DNA of 64,000 nucleotides from positions 1 to 64,000 of the forward strand of contig NZ_CP106800.1 in assembly GCF_025642155.1 (NCBI RefSeq), read 5' to 3'. The notes below the pieces were generated by a model, which did no database searches, was not told the DNA's origin, and was given only the letters and a program-made list of their open reading frames with translations. Source of the DNA: Streptomyces sp. HUAS 15-9. Lineage in GTDB: Bacteria > Actinomycetota > Actinomycetes > Streptomycetales > Streptomycetaceae. This document shows positions 48,481 to 56,450 of the stretch, piece after piece. Position numbers and translations under genes: made by a program. Position 1 is the stretch's first letter. Every line of letters begins with the position of its first letter.

Positions 48481-49206
48481 CTATTCGGCGTTGTAGAAGG
48501 TGTTCTGCGCCATCGGGACGTCGGCGTCGTCGACGGCGTCCTGGATGCGGCCGTGGTGGCGGTGCGCGGTCCGCGCGGCGACCTCGGCCTGGTTGACGGA
48601 GATGTCGGTGGCGTTCTTGTATGCGTCGGCGGCGGTCTTCTGCCCGGTGATCAGGTCACCGAGCATGTTCATGTTGCCGACCGTGTAGTTGTCGACCTTG
48701 AGCGCCTTCAGCTCCTCCGCGATGCCGTTCATCCGCTCGGCCATCTCGCCGGACCAGGCGGCGAGGTTGTCGACGTCCTCCTGGCGGGATTCGACTTCCG
48801 CGCGGATGGTGTTGAGCGCGTTGAGCAGGGCGCTGTGGTTGACGACGTCGCCGATCTTCGTGATCGCCATAGGTCGGGTTCCTTCCTGTTCGGGGGGTTC
48901 ATCGGGGTCGACGTCCTCGATGACGCCGCTGAAGTCCTCGGGGGCGTCGATGTCGTCTTCCGGATCGATCAGCCCGTAGCCGGGGTCGTCGGGGGAGCCG
49001 AGGGTGACGATGTCCTCTTCCTGCCAGCGGCCGCGGTCGCTCTCGAACTCGTAGTCCGCGTCGAACCACGGCCACGAGTCGCCGGCGTAGCGGGGGGCGT
49101 AGATGACGGTGGTGCCGATCCGCGTGTAGTGGACGTTGACCTGCCGGGAGATGCCGTCTTCCTCCCACGTCCACACGTACGGCTCGACCCTCCGGGGCTC
49201 GCTCAC
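48481..49206 (-). CDS. Coiled-coil protein sharing its C-terminus with the upstream gene
   Basis: 241 residues. The N-terminal half is aromatic and acidic (WTWEEDGISRQVNVHYTRIGT, DSWPWFDADYEFESDRGRW); the C-terminal half is a coiled coil ending HRHHGRIQDAVDDADVPMAQNTFYNAE, which parallels YKSHGGIAEAVQSSPIEQAAQAGYYDR at the end of the adjacent upstream protein. GTG 49206 overlaps that gene's stop (GTGA). A tail shared by two neighbours suggests a common binding partner. Confidence 0.65.
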   Translation of the reverse strand: MSEPRRVEPYVWTWEEDGISRQVNVHYTRIGTTVIYAPRYAGDSWPWFDADYEFESDRGRWQEEDIVTLGSPDDPGYGLIDPEDDIDAPEDFSGVIEDVDPDEPPEQEGTRPMAITKIGDVVNHSALLNALNTIRAEVESRQEDVDNLAAWSGEMAERMNGIAEELKALKVDNYTVGNMNMLGDLITGQKTAADAYKNATDISVNQAEVAARTAHRHHGRIQDAVDDADVPMAQNTFYNAE

Positions 49207-50489
49207 CGGTCGTAGTAGCCGGCCTGGGCGGCCTGCTCGATCGGGGAGGACTGGACGGCCTCGGCGATGCCGCCGTGGGACTTGTAGGCGGCGGCCGCGG
49301 CGGCGGTGGCGAAGTCGCCGGCGTCCTTGGCGGCGGCGCCGTACTGGGCGGCGGCCTGGGACTGGGTGTGGATGGACTCGCGCAGCGCGTCGACCTCCGC
49401 GCGGGTCTTGGCGTCGACCTCGAGGTCGGCCATCTCCGCTTCGATCTGGTCCAGCCGGTCGGACAGGGCCTTGTCGTCGGCGGCGATCGCGAGGGCCTCC
49501 TCCGAGCGCATCTCGCACATCGCCTTCGTCAGGGTCAGTGCGTTCATCAGCCCGTCCAGGGTGCGGATCTCGGGGATGACCGTGGCAGGTGAGGACATGA
49601 GGTCTCCGTTCTGTGCGGGGTCGGGCACCACCGCCAGGTGGCGGCGCCCGGCGGGGGATTCGGGTTCGGCGGGCTTCGCCTCGGAGGCCTTGGCTTCGGC
49701 AGCGCGGGCCCGTTCCTCGGCCGCTTCCTCGCGCTCCTTGGCCTCGCGGGCTTCCTTCTGCGCGGCGAGGACCTTGTCGGTCGCCGCGCGGTCGCGGGTG
49801 TGCTCGGCTTCCTTGCGGGCCTCCTCGGCCTTCGCCTCCGCCTCCCTCCGTTGCCTGATGGCCTCTTCGAGGACGGCGTTGAGGTCGATGTAGGGGCCGC
49901 CGGGCAGGTTCGGGATGCCGGTGCCCGCCTCAGCAGTCGCCGGGGAGTCTTTCGTCTCCTCCGGCTCCTCCTTCGTGTCCGGATCGTCGGCTTTCGCGTC
50001 CGGGTCGGCGGTCTTCGGCGGCTCGGTCGGCTTCGGCGGGTAGGGCGGGGGAGGCCCGGCCTTCGCCTTCGCCTCCTCCGCCTTCTTCTTCGCCTCGAGC
50101 TCTTCCTTCTTCCGCTGGCGCTCCTCCGCCTTCACCTGCATCTTGCGGCGGTGCTCTTCGCGGATCTCCGGCCAGCGTTCGCGGTAGCCCTCGCCGACGG
50201 CCTTCCACATGGTGGAGCCGGTCTCGGTGATGACCGCGAGCGGGTAGGCGGCAGCGCCGCCGACCTTGGCGCTGCGCGGGGCGGCAGCGCTGAAGGTGCC
50301 GCCCGGCTCGGTTGGTCCGGGATTCTTCACCACGGTGGTGGAGCCGTCCTTCGGGCCGCTGGCGGCGACCTTCTCGACGGTCTTACGGGACTCGGGGGTG
50401 TCGTAGCGGCGGTTTTCGGTGCCGGTCACCTTCTCCACGCCGCGGGCTCCGGCGTAGGCGATGGCGATCAGCAGGATGAGTTCGAACAC
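49203..50489 (-). CDS. Membrane-anchored coiled-coil protein
   Basis: 428 residues. An N-terminal membrane helix (ELILLIAIAYAGARG, about 3-17), then Lys/Glu/Ala-rich coiled coil interrupted by Pro-rich stretches (about 155-200), and a C-terminal helical bundle with HGGIAEAVQ. GTG 50489 follows AGGAGG. The layout suggests an elongated membrane-tethered scaffold for the transfer apparatus. In-frame sequence beyond 50489 belongs to the next gene's other frame. Confidence 0.7.
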   Translation of the reverse strand: MFELILLIAIAYAGARGVEKVTGTENRRYDTPESRKTVEKVAASGPKDGSTTVVKNPGPTEPGGTFSAAAPRSAKVGGAAAYPLAVITETGSTMWKAVGEGYRERWPEIREEHRRKMQVKAEERQRKKEELEAKKKAEEAKAKAGPPPPYPPKPTEPPKTADPDAKADDPDTKEEPEETKDSPATAEAGTGIPNLPGGPYIDLNAVLEEAIRQRREAEAKAEEARKEAEHTRDRAATDKVLAAQKEAREAKEREEAAEERARAAEAKASEAKPAEPESPAGRRHLAVVPDPAQNGDLMSSPATVIPEIRTLDGLMNALTLTKAMCEMRSEEALAIAADDKALSDRLDQIEAEMADLEVDAKTRAEVDALRESIHTQSQAAAQYGAAAKDAGDFATAAAAAAYKSHGGIAEAVQSSPIEQAAQAGYYDR

Positions 50490-50506
50490 GACTCGATACC
50501 TCCTGC

Positions 50507-50974
50507 TCAGGCCAGGCCGAAGGCGCCGGCGACCAGGTGGCCGACGGTCGTGATGACCCAGGCCAGGGAGGTCTGGATGAACTCGCCGATGGGGCCGGGG
50601 ATGGTGGAGGCGAGTACCGGCAGGACGGCGCCCAGGATCCGGGTGCGCATCTCCACCTTCTTGGTGACCAGGTCGTTGACGAACACGGCGGTCACGAACA
50701 GGGCGGGGAAGCCGGTGACGATCAGGCCGGTCCACTCGCCGATCGAGCTGGTCGACCAGTTGTTGACCGTGTTGACGGTCTCGTTCCACCAGTGGCCGGC
50801 CGGGGTGGCGACCATGGCGGCCGAGGCGGTGGCGATCAGCACGGCCTGGGCGCGGTCGGTGTGGAGCTTGTTGGTGACCTTGTTCAGTCCGGGCAGCTTC
50901 TCCGCGTAGTAGAGGAGTGCGGCGGACCCGGCGCAGGCCCCGCCGGCGGCGGCGCTGACAGCGGCGTCGATCAT
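50507..50974 (-). CDS. Polytopic membrane protein
   Basis: 155 residues with three or four hydrophobic segments (about 5-22, 42-60, 82-100 and 112-150). Aromatic residues (WWNETVNTVNNWSTSSIGEW) sit between. ATG 50974 after GGAAGGACACCC. Together with its neighbours it forms the membrane part of the array. Confidence 0.7.
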   Translation of the reverse strand: MIDAAVSAAAGGACAGSAALLYYAEKLPGLNKVTNKLHTDRAQAVLIATASAAMVATPAGHWWNETVNTVNNWSTSSIGEWTGLIVTGFPALFVTAVFVNDLVTKKVEMRTRILGAVLPVLASTIPGPIGEFIQTSLAWVITTVGHLVAGAFGLA

Positions 50975-51018
50975 GGTTTTGGGTGTCCTTCCTGGACTCG
51001 GTGGGGGTTTGACAGGGC

Positions 51019-51149
51019 GTCACAGAGCGTCGTAATCTCGCGCGCGCACGGGCGCGCCTGCGCGCGCTGGTGCGCGCGGCCGTACGGGTGGGGTCTGTTT
51101 CAGCTGTCACAGCGGCTTGTCACAGGTCTCGTCACAGCTCGTGTCACAG
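51019..51149. repeat. CTGTGAC iterons beside alternating GC DNA, candidate clt site
   Basis: GTCACAG (CTGTGAC on the transcribed strand) occurs at 51106, 51119, 51131 and 51143, with a 12-13 base period, plus a single copy at 51019 and a near copy at 51157. Between them, 51040-51083 is alternating GC/CG-rich DNA. The array fills the gap between two minus-strand genes and slightly enters the 3' end of the upstream one. Short direct repeats near a TraB-type gene are the form of Streptomyces clt loci. Confidence 0.7.
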
Positions 51150-51157
51150 CCGGGCGG

Positions 51158-51430
51158 TCACTGTGCGTGCGTCTCGCGGATGTGCTCGAGGGCCTGTGTG
51201 GCGGCCTCGTAGGCGCGGGCGCGGGCTTCCGCGGGGAGCTTGTCGAGGACGCCTCGGAGGCGGTCGAAGGTGACCGCGGCGACCATGTCCGGGCCCTCCT
51301 GGCGGGCTTCCTCCAGGCGCTGTCCCCAGTGCTGCGCGCGCCGGGCCTGCTTCTCGGCCCGCTTGCGCCGCAGTGTCTTCTTCCGCTGCGGCGGGTTGTT
51401 CCACGGGGCGGATTCGCTGGTGTCGCTCAC
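51158..51430 (-). CDS. Small basic helical protein
   Basis: 90 residues. A strongly basic middle (RKKTLRRKRAEKQARRAQHW) and a helical C-terminus. GTG 51430 follows GGAGG with an 11-base spacer. Its 3' end lies beside the CTGTGAC iterons, so it may bind DNA there; no family recognised. Confidence 0.6.
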   Translation of the reverse strand: MSDTSESAPWNNPPQRKKTLRRKRAEKQARRAQHWGQRLEEARQEGPDMVAAVTFDRLRGVLDKLPAEARARAYEAATQALEHIRETHAQ

Positions 51431-51576
51431 CTGCGGTTTTGCCTCCTTCCAGGGCGGTTTCGTGGCAGGGTTGGTGCCGGCGCTTCGGCGCCTTCACCGT
51501 GTCCCCGAGGTGCCAACATCACTTCGGGGGCCGGTGGAGCCGTCGAATAGCTCGTTTTCGCAGGTCGGCGGCCTTT

Positions 51577-53316
51577 TCAGGCCGCCTGGGCGGTCTGACC
51601 GCCGTCCTGCTCGTCCAGCAGCTGGAGCGCGCGCTGCTTGCGGTCCTGGGCGGAGCCGGTGGAGATGCCCAGTTCCTCGGAGATGACGCGGACGGTGACC
51701 GCGCTCTCGCCTCGGGCCTGGATCATCGCGGCGACCCGGTGGGTGTCCCAGTCGACCTGGCTCATGCGGGCCATGGCGGCGGCTTCAACCGCACGCGCCT
51801 CGTGTTCAGCGGCGCGGGCGCGGAGTTCAGCGGCCTGTTCCTTCGCGGCCTCCTGGCGGGCGAGGGATGCGGCGATTTCCTCGTTGTCGAGCTGCTCCTG
51901 CTTGGCCGCGTTCACCGTCGCGGCGCGGTGTTCAGCCTCCTTCCGCTCGTGTTCAGCGGCCTCTTCGAGGGCCTTCGCCCGGGCGGCTTCGGCCTCGGCC
52001 AGGCGCTGCTGTTCCTGGGCGATTCCGGCCTGGCGGGCGAGTTCGTCCTGCTGGGCGCGGGCGGCCGCGTCGGCCTGGATCCGGCGCTCTTCCTCGGTGG
52101 CCTGCGTGGCCATCTGCTGCTTCTCCAGACCCCAGCTGGCCTGCACCTTCTCCCGTTCGATCTGGGCGAGGGTGCGGCGTCGCTCGGTCTCGTCGGCGAG
52201 CTCCTGCGCTTCGGCTGCGGCCTGGTCCTCGGCGAGCTTGAGCGCGTGCTGACGCTTGGCCTCACGGAGTTGAAAGTCCGCCTCGGCTCGTTGAATCTCC
52301 GCCTGAGCCTCGCGTTCCGCTTCGGCTCGGGCGATCTTCAGCTGACCTTCGGCGCGGATCTTGTCGACCTCCGCTTGAATGCGAGCGGCCCCGAGTTGAA
52401 CATCGGTCTTGACTCGCTGAATCTCGGCCTCGGCACGCTGAACAGCGGCCTGGGCCTCCCTCTCGATCCGCTTGGTCTCCTCCACCAGCGGCACCCCGAG
52501 GGCGCGCTCCACGCTGAACCCGAAGGGCGCCAGCTTGAACGGCAGCATCTCGTTTGCGGACGCCGCCTTGCGCCAGCCCCGCGGATCGTTCTCGTACTTC
52601 TGGCGCAGGCCCTCGCGGTAGATCCGCAGCTGCTGGTGTTGGGCAGCGACCACCGTGTAGGGGAGGTTGTAGAGCCGCATCCGGCGGGCGAGGCGGGGCG
52701 TGGACAGCGGGGCGAGGATCCACCGGGTCAGCGGGACCGACCCGAGCGGGGTGGCGCCGGCCAGCAGGTCGGCCATCCGGCCGATGTAGTGGCGGGCGGC
52801 CTCCACGGCGATGATGAACAGCACCGGGATGACGCCGTGCATGGACGCCGCGAGCGGGTCGTCCGTCACCGGCCCCCCGGCGGCTGCGTTGAAGGCCACC
52901 GTGGCGGCTGTCAGGCCGTGGGCGGCCCAGCGCAGGATCGGCAGCGGCATCCGCTTGCGCATCATGTAGAGATCGAGCGCCAGGAGCACGAGGATCCCGG
53001 CGTCGATCCCGATGGGGAACGCGTAGGAGAAGCTGCCGAAGTGCTTGCTCTCCGCGAGGTGGCGCAGGGTGTTGTAGGAGCCGGTGAAGCCGATCGCGGC
53101 GAGCACCGTGCCGCCGACGCCGGCGATGACGGCGAGCATCCGCATGGTGCGCGGGTCGCTGTCCGACGCGGATTCCGTGGTCTCCGGAACGTCGTCCGTC
53201 TCGGCTACAGGCTCGGGGTGGAGGTCGGCCCGCAGGGCGGGCGGGGTGTCTGGGGCGGGGAAGTGGTCGGTCGCCGGTTCGGCGTCGGAGCGGACCAGGT
53301 CCGCGGGGATCGTCAT
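51577..53316 (-). CDS. DUF2637 membrane protein with long coiled coil and C-terminal helix-turn-helix
   Basis: 579 residues. Four membrane helices (about 60-80, 99-118, 128-148 and 160-180) match DUF2637, common in Streptomyces transfer genes (Spd-like). Residues about 265-530 are an Ala/Glu/Arg coiled coil. The last 45 residues (ESAVTVRVISEELGISTGSAQDRKQRALQLL) form a helix-turn-helix. ATG 53316 after AAGGAGCACACA. It would span the membrane, extend into the cytoplasm and could contact plasmid DNA or the TraB motor; spreading (Spd) function is inferred. Confidence 0.85.
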   Translation of the reverse strand: MTIPADLVRSDAEPATDHFPAPDTPPALRADLHPEPVAETDDVPETTESASDSDPRTMRMLAVIAGVGGTVLAAIGFTGSYNTLRHLAESKHFGSFSYAFPIGIDAGILVLLALDLYMMRKRMPLPILRWAAHGLTAATVAFNAAAGGPVTDDPLAASMHGVIPVLFIIAVEAARHYIGRMADLLAGATPLGSVPLTRWILAPLSTPRLARRMRLYNLPYTVVAAQHQQLRIYREGLRQKYENDPRGWRKAASANEMLPFKLAPFGFSVERALGVPLVEETKRIEREAQAAVQRAEAEIQRVKTDVQLGAARIQAEVDKIRAEGQLKIARAEAEREAQAEIQRAEADFQLREAKRQHALKLAEDQAAAEAQELADETERRRTLAQIEREKVQASWGLEKQQMATQATEEERRIQADAAARAQQDELARQAGIAQEQQRLAEAEAARAKALEEAAEHERKEAEHRAATVNAAKQEQLDNEEIAASLARQEAAKEQAAELRARAAEHEARAVEAAAMARMSQVDWDTHRVAAMIQARGESAVTVRVISEELGISTGSAQDRKQRALQLLDEQDGGQTAQAA

Positions 53317-53584
53317 TGTGTGCTCCTTGATCGGTCGTGCCGGGGGCGGCGGGGGATGGCGGGTGGGGGTCGCTCAACCCCGGGGGTCTGCCCGACCTGG
53401 CGGGCGAGGACAAGGCGCCGGCCCGCAGTGCGGGCGGGCTGCTGTCCGAAGGCCCGTTCGGCGGGCGCGAAGTTGGGTGCCGCTCCCGGTCGGCGGGAGC
53501 CAGCGGAGCGGACCAGAGGGGAGGCCCCGGGCGCTCCCTGCCGTCCCCGCCGCAGGGCGGGGGCGACAGGCAACTCGGGGAGGT

Positions 53585-53752
53585 TCAGCCCTTGTTGCGG
53601 TTGAGGTAGGCGTCCTGCAGCCGGCCGAACGACTCGACCAGCCGGGCCGCGGCCCCGCAGAGGGACTCGGGCGTGCAGGTTGTGCAGGTGTCGGCGTGTT
53701 CGCGGAGCGCCCGGTCGGCGGCCATGTACCGCTGGTACAGGTCGTCAGCCAT
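53585..53752 (-). CDS. Very small Cys-containing protein
   Basis: 55 residues, MADDLYQRYMAADRALREH then DTCTTCTPESLCG and LVESFGRLQDAYLNRNKG. Three Cys in the middle (C-x2-C-x5-C) may hold zinc. ATG 53752 overlaps the end of the preceding mini-gene by eight bases. The same size and Cys spacing recur on other Streptomyces plasmids as I remember them. It precedes the DUF2637 gene by 268 bases that hold a CCCCGCC/GGGCGGGG hairpin. Confidence 0.65.
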   Translation of the reverse strand: MADDLYQRYMAADRALREHADTCTTCTPESLCGAAARLVESFGRLQDAYLNRNKG

Positions 53753-53831
53753 GCGCGCGGCGGCCGAAGTCGTGATCGGAGTTGGTGCGACGGAGCGCGT
53801 CTTGCAGGCGCTGACGTTCGGTGTCGCTCAT
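53745..53831 (-). CDS. 28-residue mini-protein in the WhiB chain
   Basis: MSDTERQRLQDALRRTNSDH, then a short basic end. ATG 53831 overlaps the WhiB stop (ATGA) and its own stop overlaps the next gene, so it lies in a chain of coupled genes. It may be a helical peptide or simply a coupling device. Confidence 0.45.
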   Translation of the reverse strand: MSDTERQRLQDALRRTNSDHDFGRRAHG

Positions 53832-54103
53832 GCCGTCGCCCCCTTCTTGTTCTTGGCCTGGCTGGCGCGGTTGCGGGCGGCGCGCCGCTTCAGCGAGCGC
53901 CGTTCGTCCTCGGACAGGCCTCCCCACACGCCGGAGTCCTGGCCGGACTCCAGCGCCCACTGGAGACAGGTCTCGATGACGGGGCATCGACGGCAGCACG
54001 ATTTGGCCTCTTCGATTTGGATCAGGGCCGGGCCGGTGTTGCCGATGGGGAAGAACAGCTCCGGGTCCTCGTTGGCGCACTCGGCGCGGAATCGCCAGTC
54101 CAT
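53828..54103 (-). CDS. WhiB-family iron-sulfur transcription factor
   Basis: 91 residues. Cys at 9, 37, 40 and 46 (C-Xn-C-X2-C-X5-C) for a [4Fe-4S] cluster, then GVWGGLSEDERR (58-69) and a basic C-terminal tail (RRAARNRASQAKNKKG) that contacts DNA. WhiB-like proteins usually act with the primary sigma factor. ATG 54103 overlaps the upstream TAA (TAATG). A plasmid WhiB inside the transfer array may tune it to development or redox state. Confidence 0.95.
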   Translation of the reverse strand: MDWRFRAECANEDPELFFPIGNTGPALIQIEEAKSCCRRCPVIETCLQWALESGQDSGVWGGLSEDERRSLKRRAARNRASQAKNKKGATA

Positions 54104-54423
54104 TACTTCGCGCCTCCGTTCGCGCCGGCCTCGCGGACCAGGTGGTCCGACGTCGTCCATACGGTGCCGATCGGGAAGGGCTCGCCGCCGGGGCGGAGCA
54201 CGTCCTTCACGATCAGCGCCCACTGGGCGCAGCGGCGCTTGAGCAGTTCGCGGGCCCGCTGCGGGTCGCGGACCACGGCGAGCACCTCGAAGGCGCCGTC
54301 GCTGTTCTGGTAGATCGCGCCCGTGTCGCGGGGGCCGATCTGCTCGTCGACGACCCGGCGCAGTGCTTCGAGGGTCGTGGTCTCACCGCTCGCGGCCGCG
54401 GGCGGGGGGAGCGGGTGTGTCAT
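54103..54423 (-). CDS. Hypothetical protein coupled to WhiB
   Basis: 106 residues: TLEALRRVVDEQIGPRDTGAIYQNSDGAFEVLAVVRDPQRARELLKRRCAQWALIVKDVL (positions about 15-75) reads as an alpha/beta unit, followed by FPIGTVWTTSDHLV. ATG 54423; its TAA overlaps the WhiB ATG. No family recognised. Confidence 0.6.
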   Translation of the reverse strand: MTHPLPPPAAASGETTTLEALRRVVDEQIGPRDTGAIYQNSDGAFEVLAVVRDPQRARELLKRRCAQWALIVKDVLRPGGEPFPIGTVWTTSDHLVREAGANGGAK

Positions 54424-54464
54424 GCTGAGGGTGTGCAACAGGGCCTCCAGGTAGGTCCGTTCGA

Positions 54465-54570
54465 ACAGCCCCCGGTGGCCCCCGGGGGCTGTCGCCTTTT
54501 CGGTCGGCTGTCGTACGAGCAGCCACGGCCGCCGCCCTCCCCGTGCTGGTCGGGAGGGCGGCAGCCGTGG
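54465..54570 (-). terminator. Two strong hairpins between array segments
   Basis: ACAGCCCCCGG (54465-54475)/CCGGGGGCTGT (54482-54492), then CCACGGCCGCCGCCCTCCC (54523-54541)/GGGAGGGCGGCAGCCGTGG (54552-54570), 19 pairs with one mismatch. They lie between the genes at 54591-55316 and 54423, and could attenuate or end transcription. Confidence 0.75.
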
Positions 54571-54590
54571 TCGTTCGTGGCGAGGTGCGC

Positions 54591-55316
54591 TCAGGCGGCG
54601 GGCTTCTTCAGCAGCGGGAGACCAGGTCCCTCTGCGGGGGCGTCGCCGTCGGGCAGCTGGGCACGCTGTGCGTCAGCGGCCTGAACGTCCGCGATGACGG
54701 CGGCCCACTCGGCCTTCCGCCGGCGCGGCAGCTGTTCGGCCAGGTGGCGCTCGGCCTGCTGCCGCAGCTCCTCCATGCCCGCGCGGACCTGGCGCCGCTT
54801 CGGCTCCTGCCGCTGCAGCCGGGTGTAGAGAGCGGCGAGACGTGCACCATCGGTGCAGCCCGCGCGGCCGGGGCAGGCCGCGCACTGCTCGCAGTGGGCC
54901 CGGTACGCCTTGAGAGCCGCCGCCGCGGTGAGCGGGGCCGGGGTCACCTTGCTGACCGGCGGGGCGACGGTGGTGCCCATCCGCTTCACCCGGGTGGTGT
55001 GCCGGGCGCCAGCGTCCATGGCCTGGTTCTGACGGCGGTCGGCCAGCCTCTCGTACCTGGCGAGCCACTTCTCGGGGATGATGTCGAACCAGATGCGCTG
55101 GCCGCTGCCGGGGCAGCGGGGCACACGGTCCTCGGTGCGGCGGTGCCGGGGCTGGCCACTGTGCGGCTCGGCCCGATGTGCGGTGATCATGCGGCCCTCC
55201 ACCGTGCGCCAGGTCTTGCAGTCTGGGCAGACGACGGACCGCTCCCCGGGACGAAGATTGATCAGGTCGGGCCGGATCTCGCTCGCCTTGAGCGGAGTCC
55301 GCTGGTTGTGCTTCAT
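54591..55316 (-). CDS. Zinc-type protein of Streptomyces plasmids
   Basis: 241 residues. MKHNQRTPLKASEIRPDL and NLRPGERSVVCPDCKTWRTVEG open it; a middle RVPRCPGSGQRIWFDI and CEQCAACPGRAGCTDGA give more Cys; the C-terminus is a basic coiled coil. ATG 55316 follows GGAGG. The opening is one I associate with plasmid proteins of unknown function. Possible zinc-dependent nucleic-acid binding. Confidence 0.7.
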   Translation of the reverse strand: MKHNQRTPLKASEIRPDLINLRPGERSVVCPDCKTWRTVEGRMITAHRAEPHSGQPRHRRTEDRVPRCPGSGQRIWFDIIPEKWLARYERLADRRQNQAMDAGARHTTRVKRMGTTVAPPVSKVTPAPLTAAAALKAYRAHCEQCAACPGRAGCTDGARLAALYTRLQRQEPKRRQVRAGMEELRQQAERHLAEQLPRRRKAEWAAVIADVQAADAQRAQLPDGDAPAEGPGLPLLKKPAA

Positions 55317-55594
55317 GAGGAATGTCCTCCAAGACGGCGGGTTGCGTTCTCCGCCCCCCACGGGCTTATCGGAAAGGGCCGTGGGGGACAGGCAGCGCAA
55401 CTGCTGTCGGCTGCGCCCGCAAAGAGCCGACCGGGGACCTCGTGGTACGTCTCCCGGCACCCACCATCAGGTGAGCGATCACACAACTCAGAGCGGTGCT
55501 GCGCTATTTGGTTTTGGGGTGGTGCTTGGGGCCGTCTCCGGCTTCCCACCACCAGGGCCGAGCGGGGCGCGGTCCTGATAGAAGGCGTCCGGGG

Positions 55595-55906
55595 TCAGCT
55601 GGCGAAGCGGTCCATCTGCGCCTGCAGGAGCGCGGCCTGGCTGGTCTTGCCACCGCCCGTGGTGCCGCCGATGAGGAGGTGGAGGGTGCCGGCCTCCCGG
55701 CGCTGGGCCAGGTCCTCGGCGGTGGCGAGGTCCACGACGACCTGACCGCCCTCGGCGTGACGGCCGAGGACGAACCGGTTGGTGGCGATGGCCTCGGCGA
55801 AGGCCGGGCTCGCGGCCTCCACCGTGTGCTCGTAGCCCTCGATCTCGGCGGTGGACCAGGTGGTGACATCGCCGTGCGCGGCGCGGAAGGAGTCCGGGGT
55901 CTGCAT
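55595..55906 (-). CDS. Short protein ending just after a P-loop
   Basis: 103 residues. RFVLGRHAEGGQVVVDLATAEDL, then LHLLIGGTTGGGKTSQAALLQAQMDRFAS at the very end: a full Walker A (GGTTGGGKT) with only 15-16 residues after it. It resembles the N-terminal boundary of an FtsK/TraB-type motor cut short. Upstream is a 131-residue acidic gene. Either a degenerate motor remnant or a nucleotide sensor; no downstream frame continues the ATPase. Confidence 0.6.
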   Translation of the reverse strand: MQTPDSFRAAHGDVTTWSTAEIEGYEHTVEAASPAFAEAIATNRFVLGRHAEGGQVVVDLATAEDLAQRREAGTLHLLIGGTTGGGKTSQAALLQAQMDRFAS

Positions 55907-55949
55907 CGCAATCAGGTCCTCTCGGTGTTGATCGGCGGATCGGCGGGGT

Positions 55950-56345
55950 TCAGGCGGCGAGCGGGGCGACGGTCACGGTGCCGCGGAACGCGGACACCTC
56001 CGTGTTCGCGGGGTTCAGCTGGGAGGCGTACGGGAGGAGGACGTCGACCAGGCGCTCACGGACCAAGGCGGTGACGGCCGGGTCGGCGACGATGTCGCGG
56101 GCGGCGGCCAGCCGGTTCTCGCGGGCCTCGATCGCCTCGATGGCGGTGTAGATGTCCAGCCCGTCCAGCTGCTCGTGGGCCAACGTGCCGGCCTCGTACA
56201 AGTCGAGCGGCGTACCGAACGCCACGTCCAGGTCGACATCGCCGAACTCCGGGAACTCCACCTCCAACTCGTCCAGGAGCGCGAGGGTCTCGCGGTCAAA
56301 GGACTCGCTGGCGAGGCTGGCGGTGGGACGGCGGGTGATCTTCAC
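55950..56345 (-). CDS. Acidic helical protein, first gene of the transfer array
   Basis: 131 residues, acidic, helical (ALLDELEVEFPEFGDVDLDVAF..., ARENRLAAARDIVADPAVTALVRERLVDVLLPYASQL). GTG 56345 follows GAGAGGAG. It is the first gene after the GntR-controlled promoter. No family recognised. Confidence 0.65.
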   Translation of the reverse strand: MKITRRPTASLASESFDRETLALLDELEVEFPEFGDVDLDVAFGTPLDLYEAGTLAHEQLDGLDIYTAIEAIEARENRLAAARDIVADPAVTALVRERLVDVLLPYASQLNPANTEVSAFRGTVTVAPLAA

Positions 56346-56450
56346 GGGGTGGAGCTCCTCTCGAAGGGGTGTGACCTGTCGGTTCAGTCGAGTAGGCCAG
56401 CGCAAGGTGATCAGACGGTCTCCGTAGGTGACCCCTCCTGCACTGACCTC

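Noticed and set aside
46200..48596. A 798-codon plus-strand frame
   Set aside because: It is the shadow of the TraB-like ATPase, which has clear motifs on the minus strand; the plus product is low-complexity Gly/Arg/Val.
53313..53573. An 86-codon minus-strand frame before the DUF2637 gene
   Set aside because: Low-complexity Arg/Pro/Ala product, no ribosome site, and it overlaps the DUF2637 start; the region holds an intercistronic hairpin instead.
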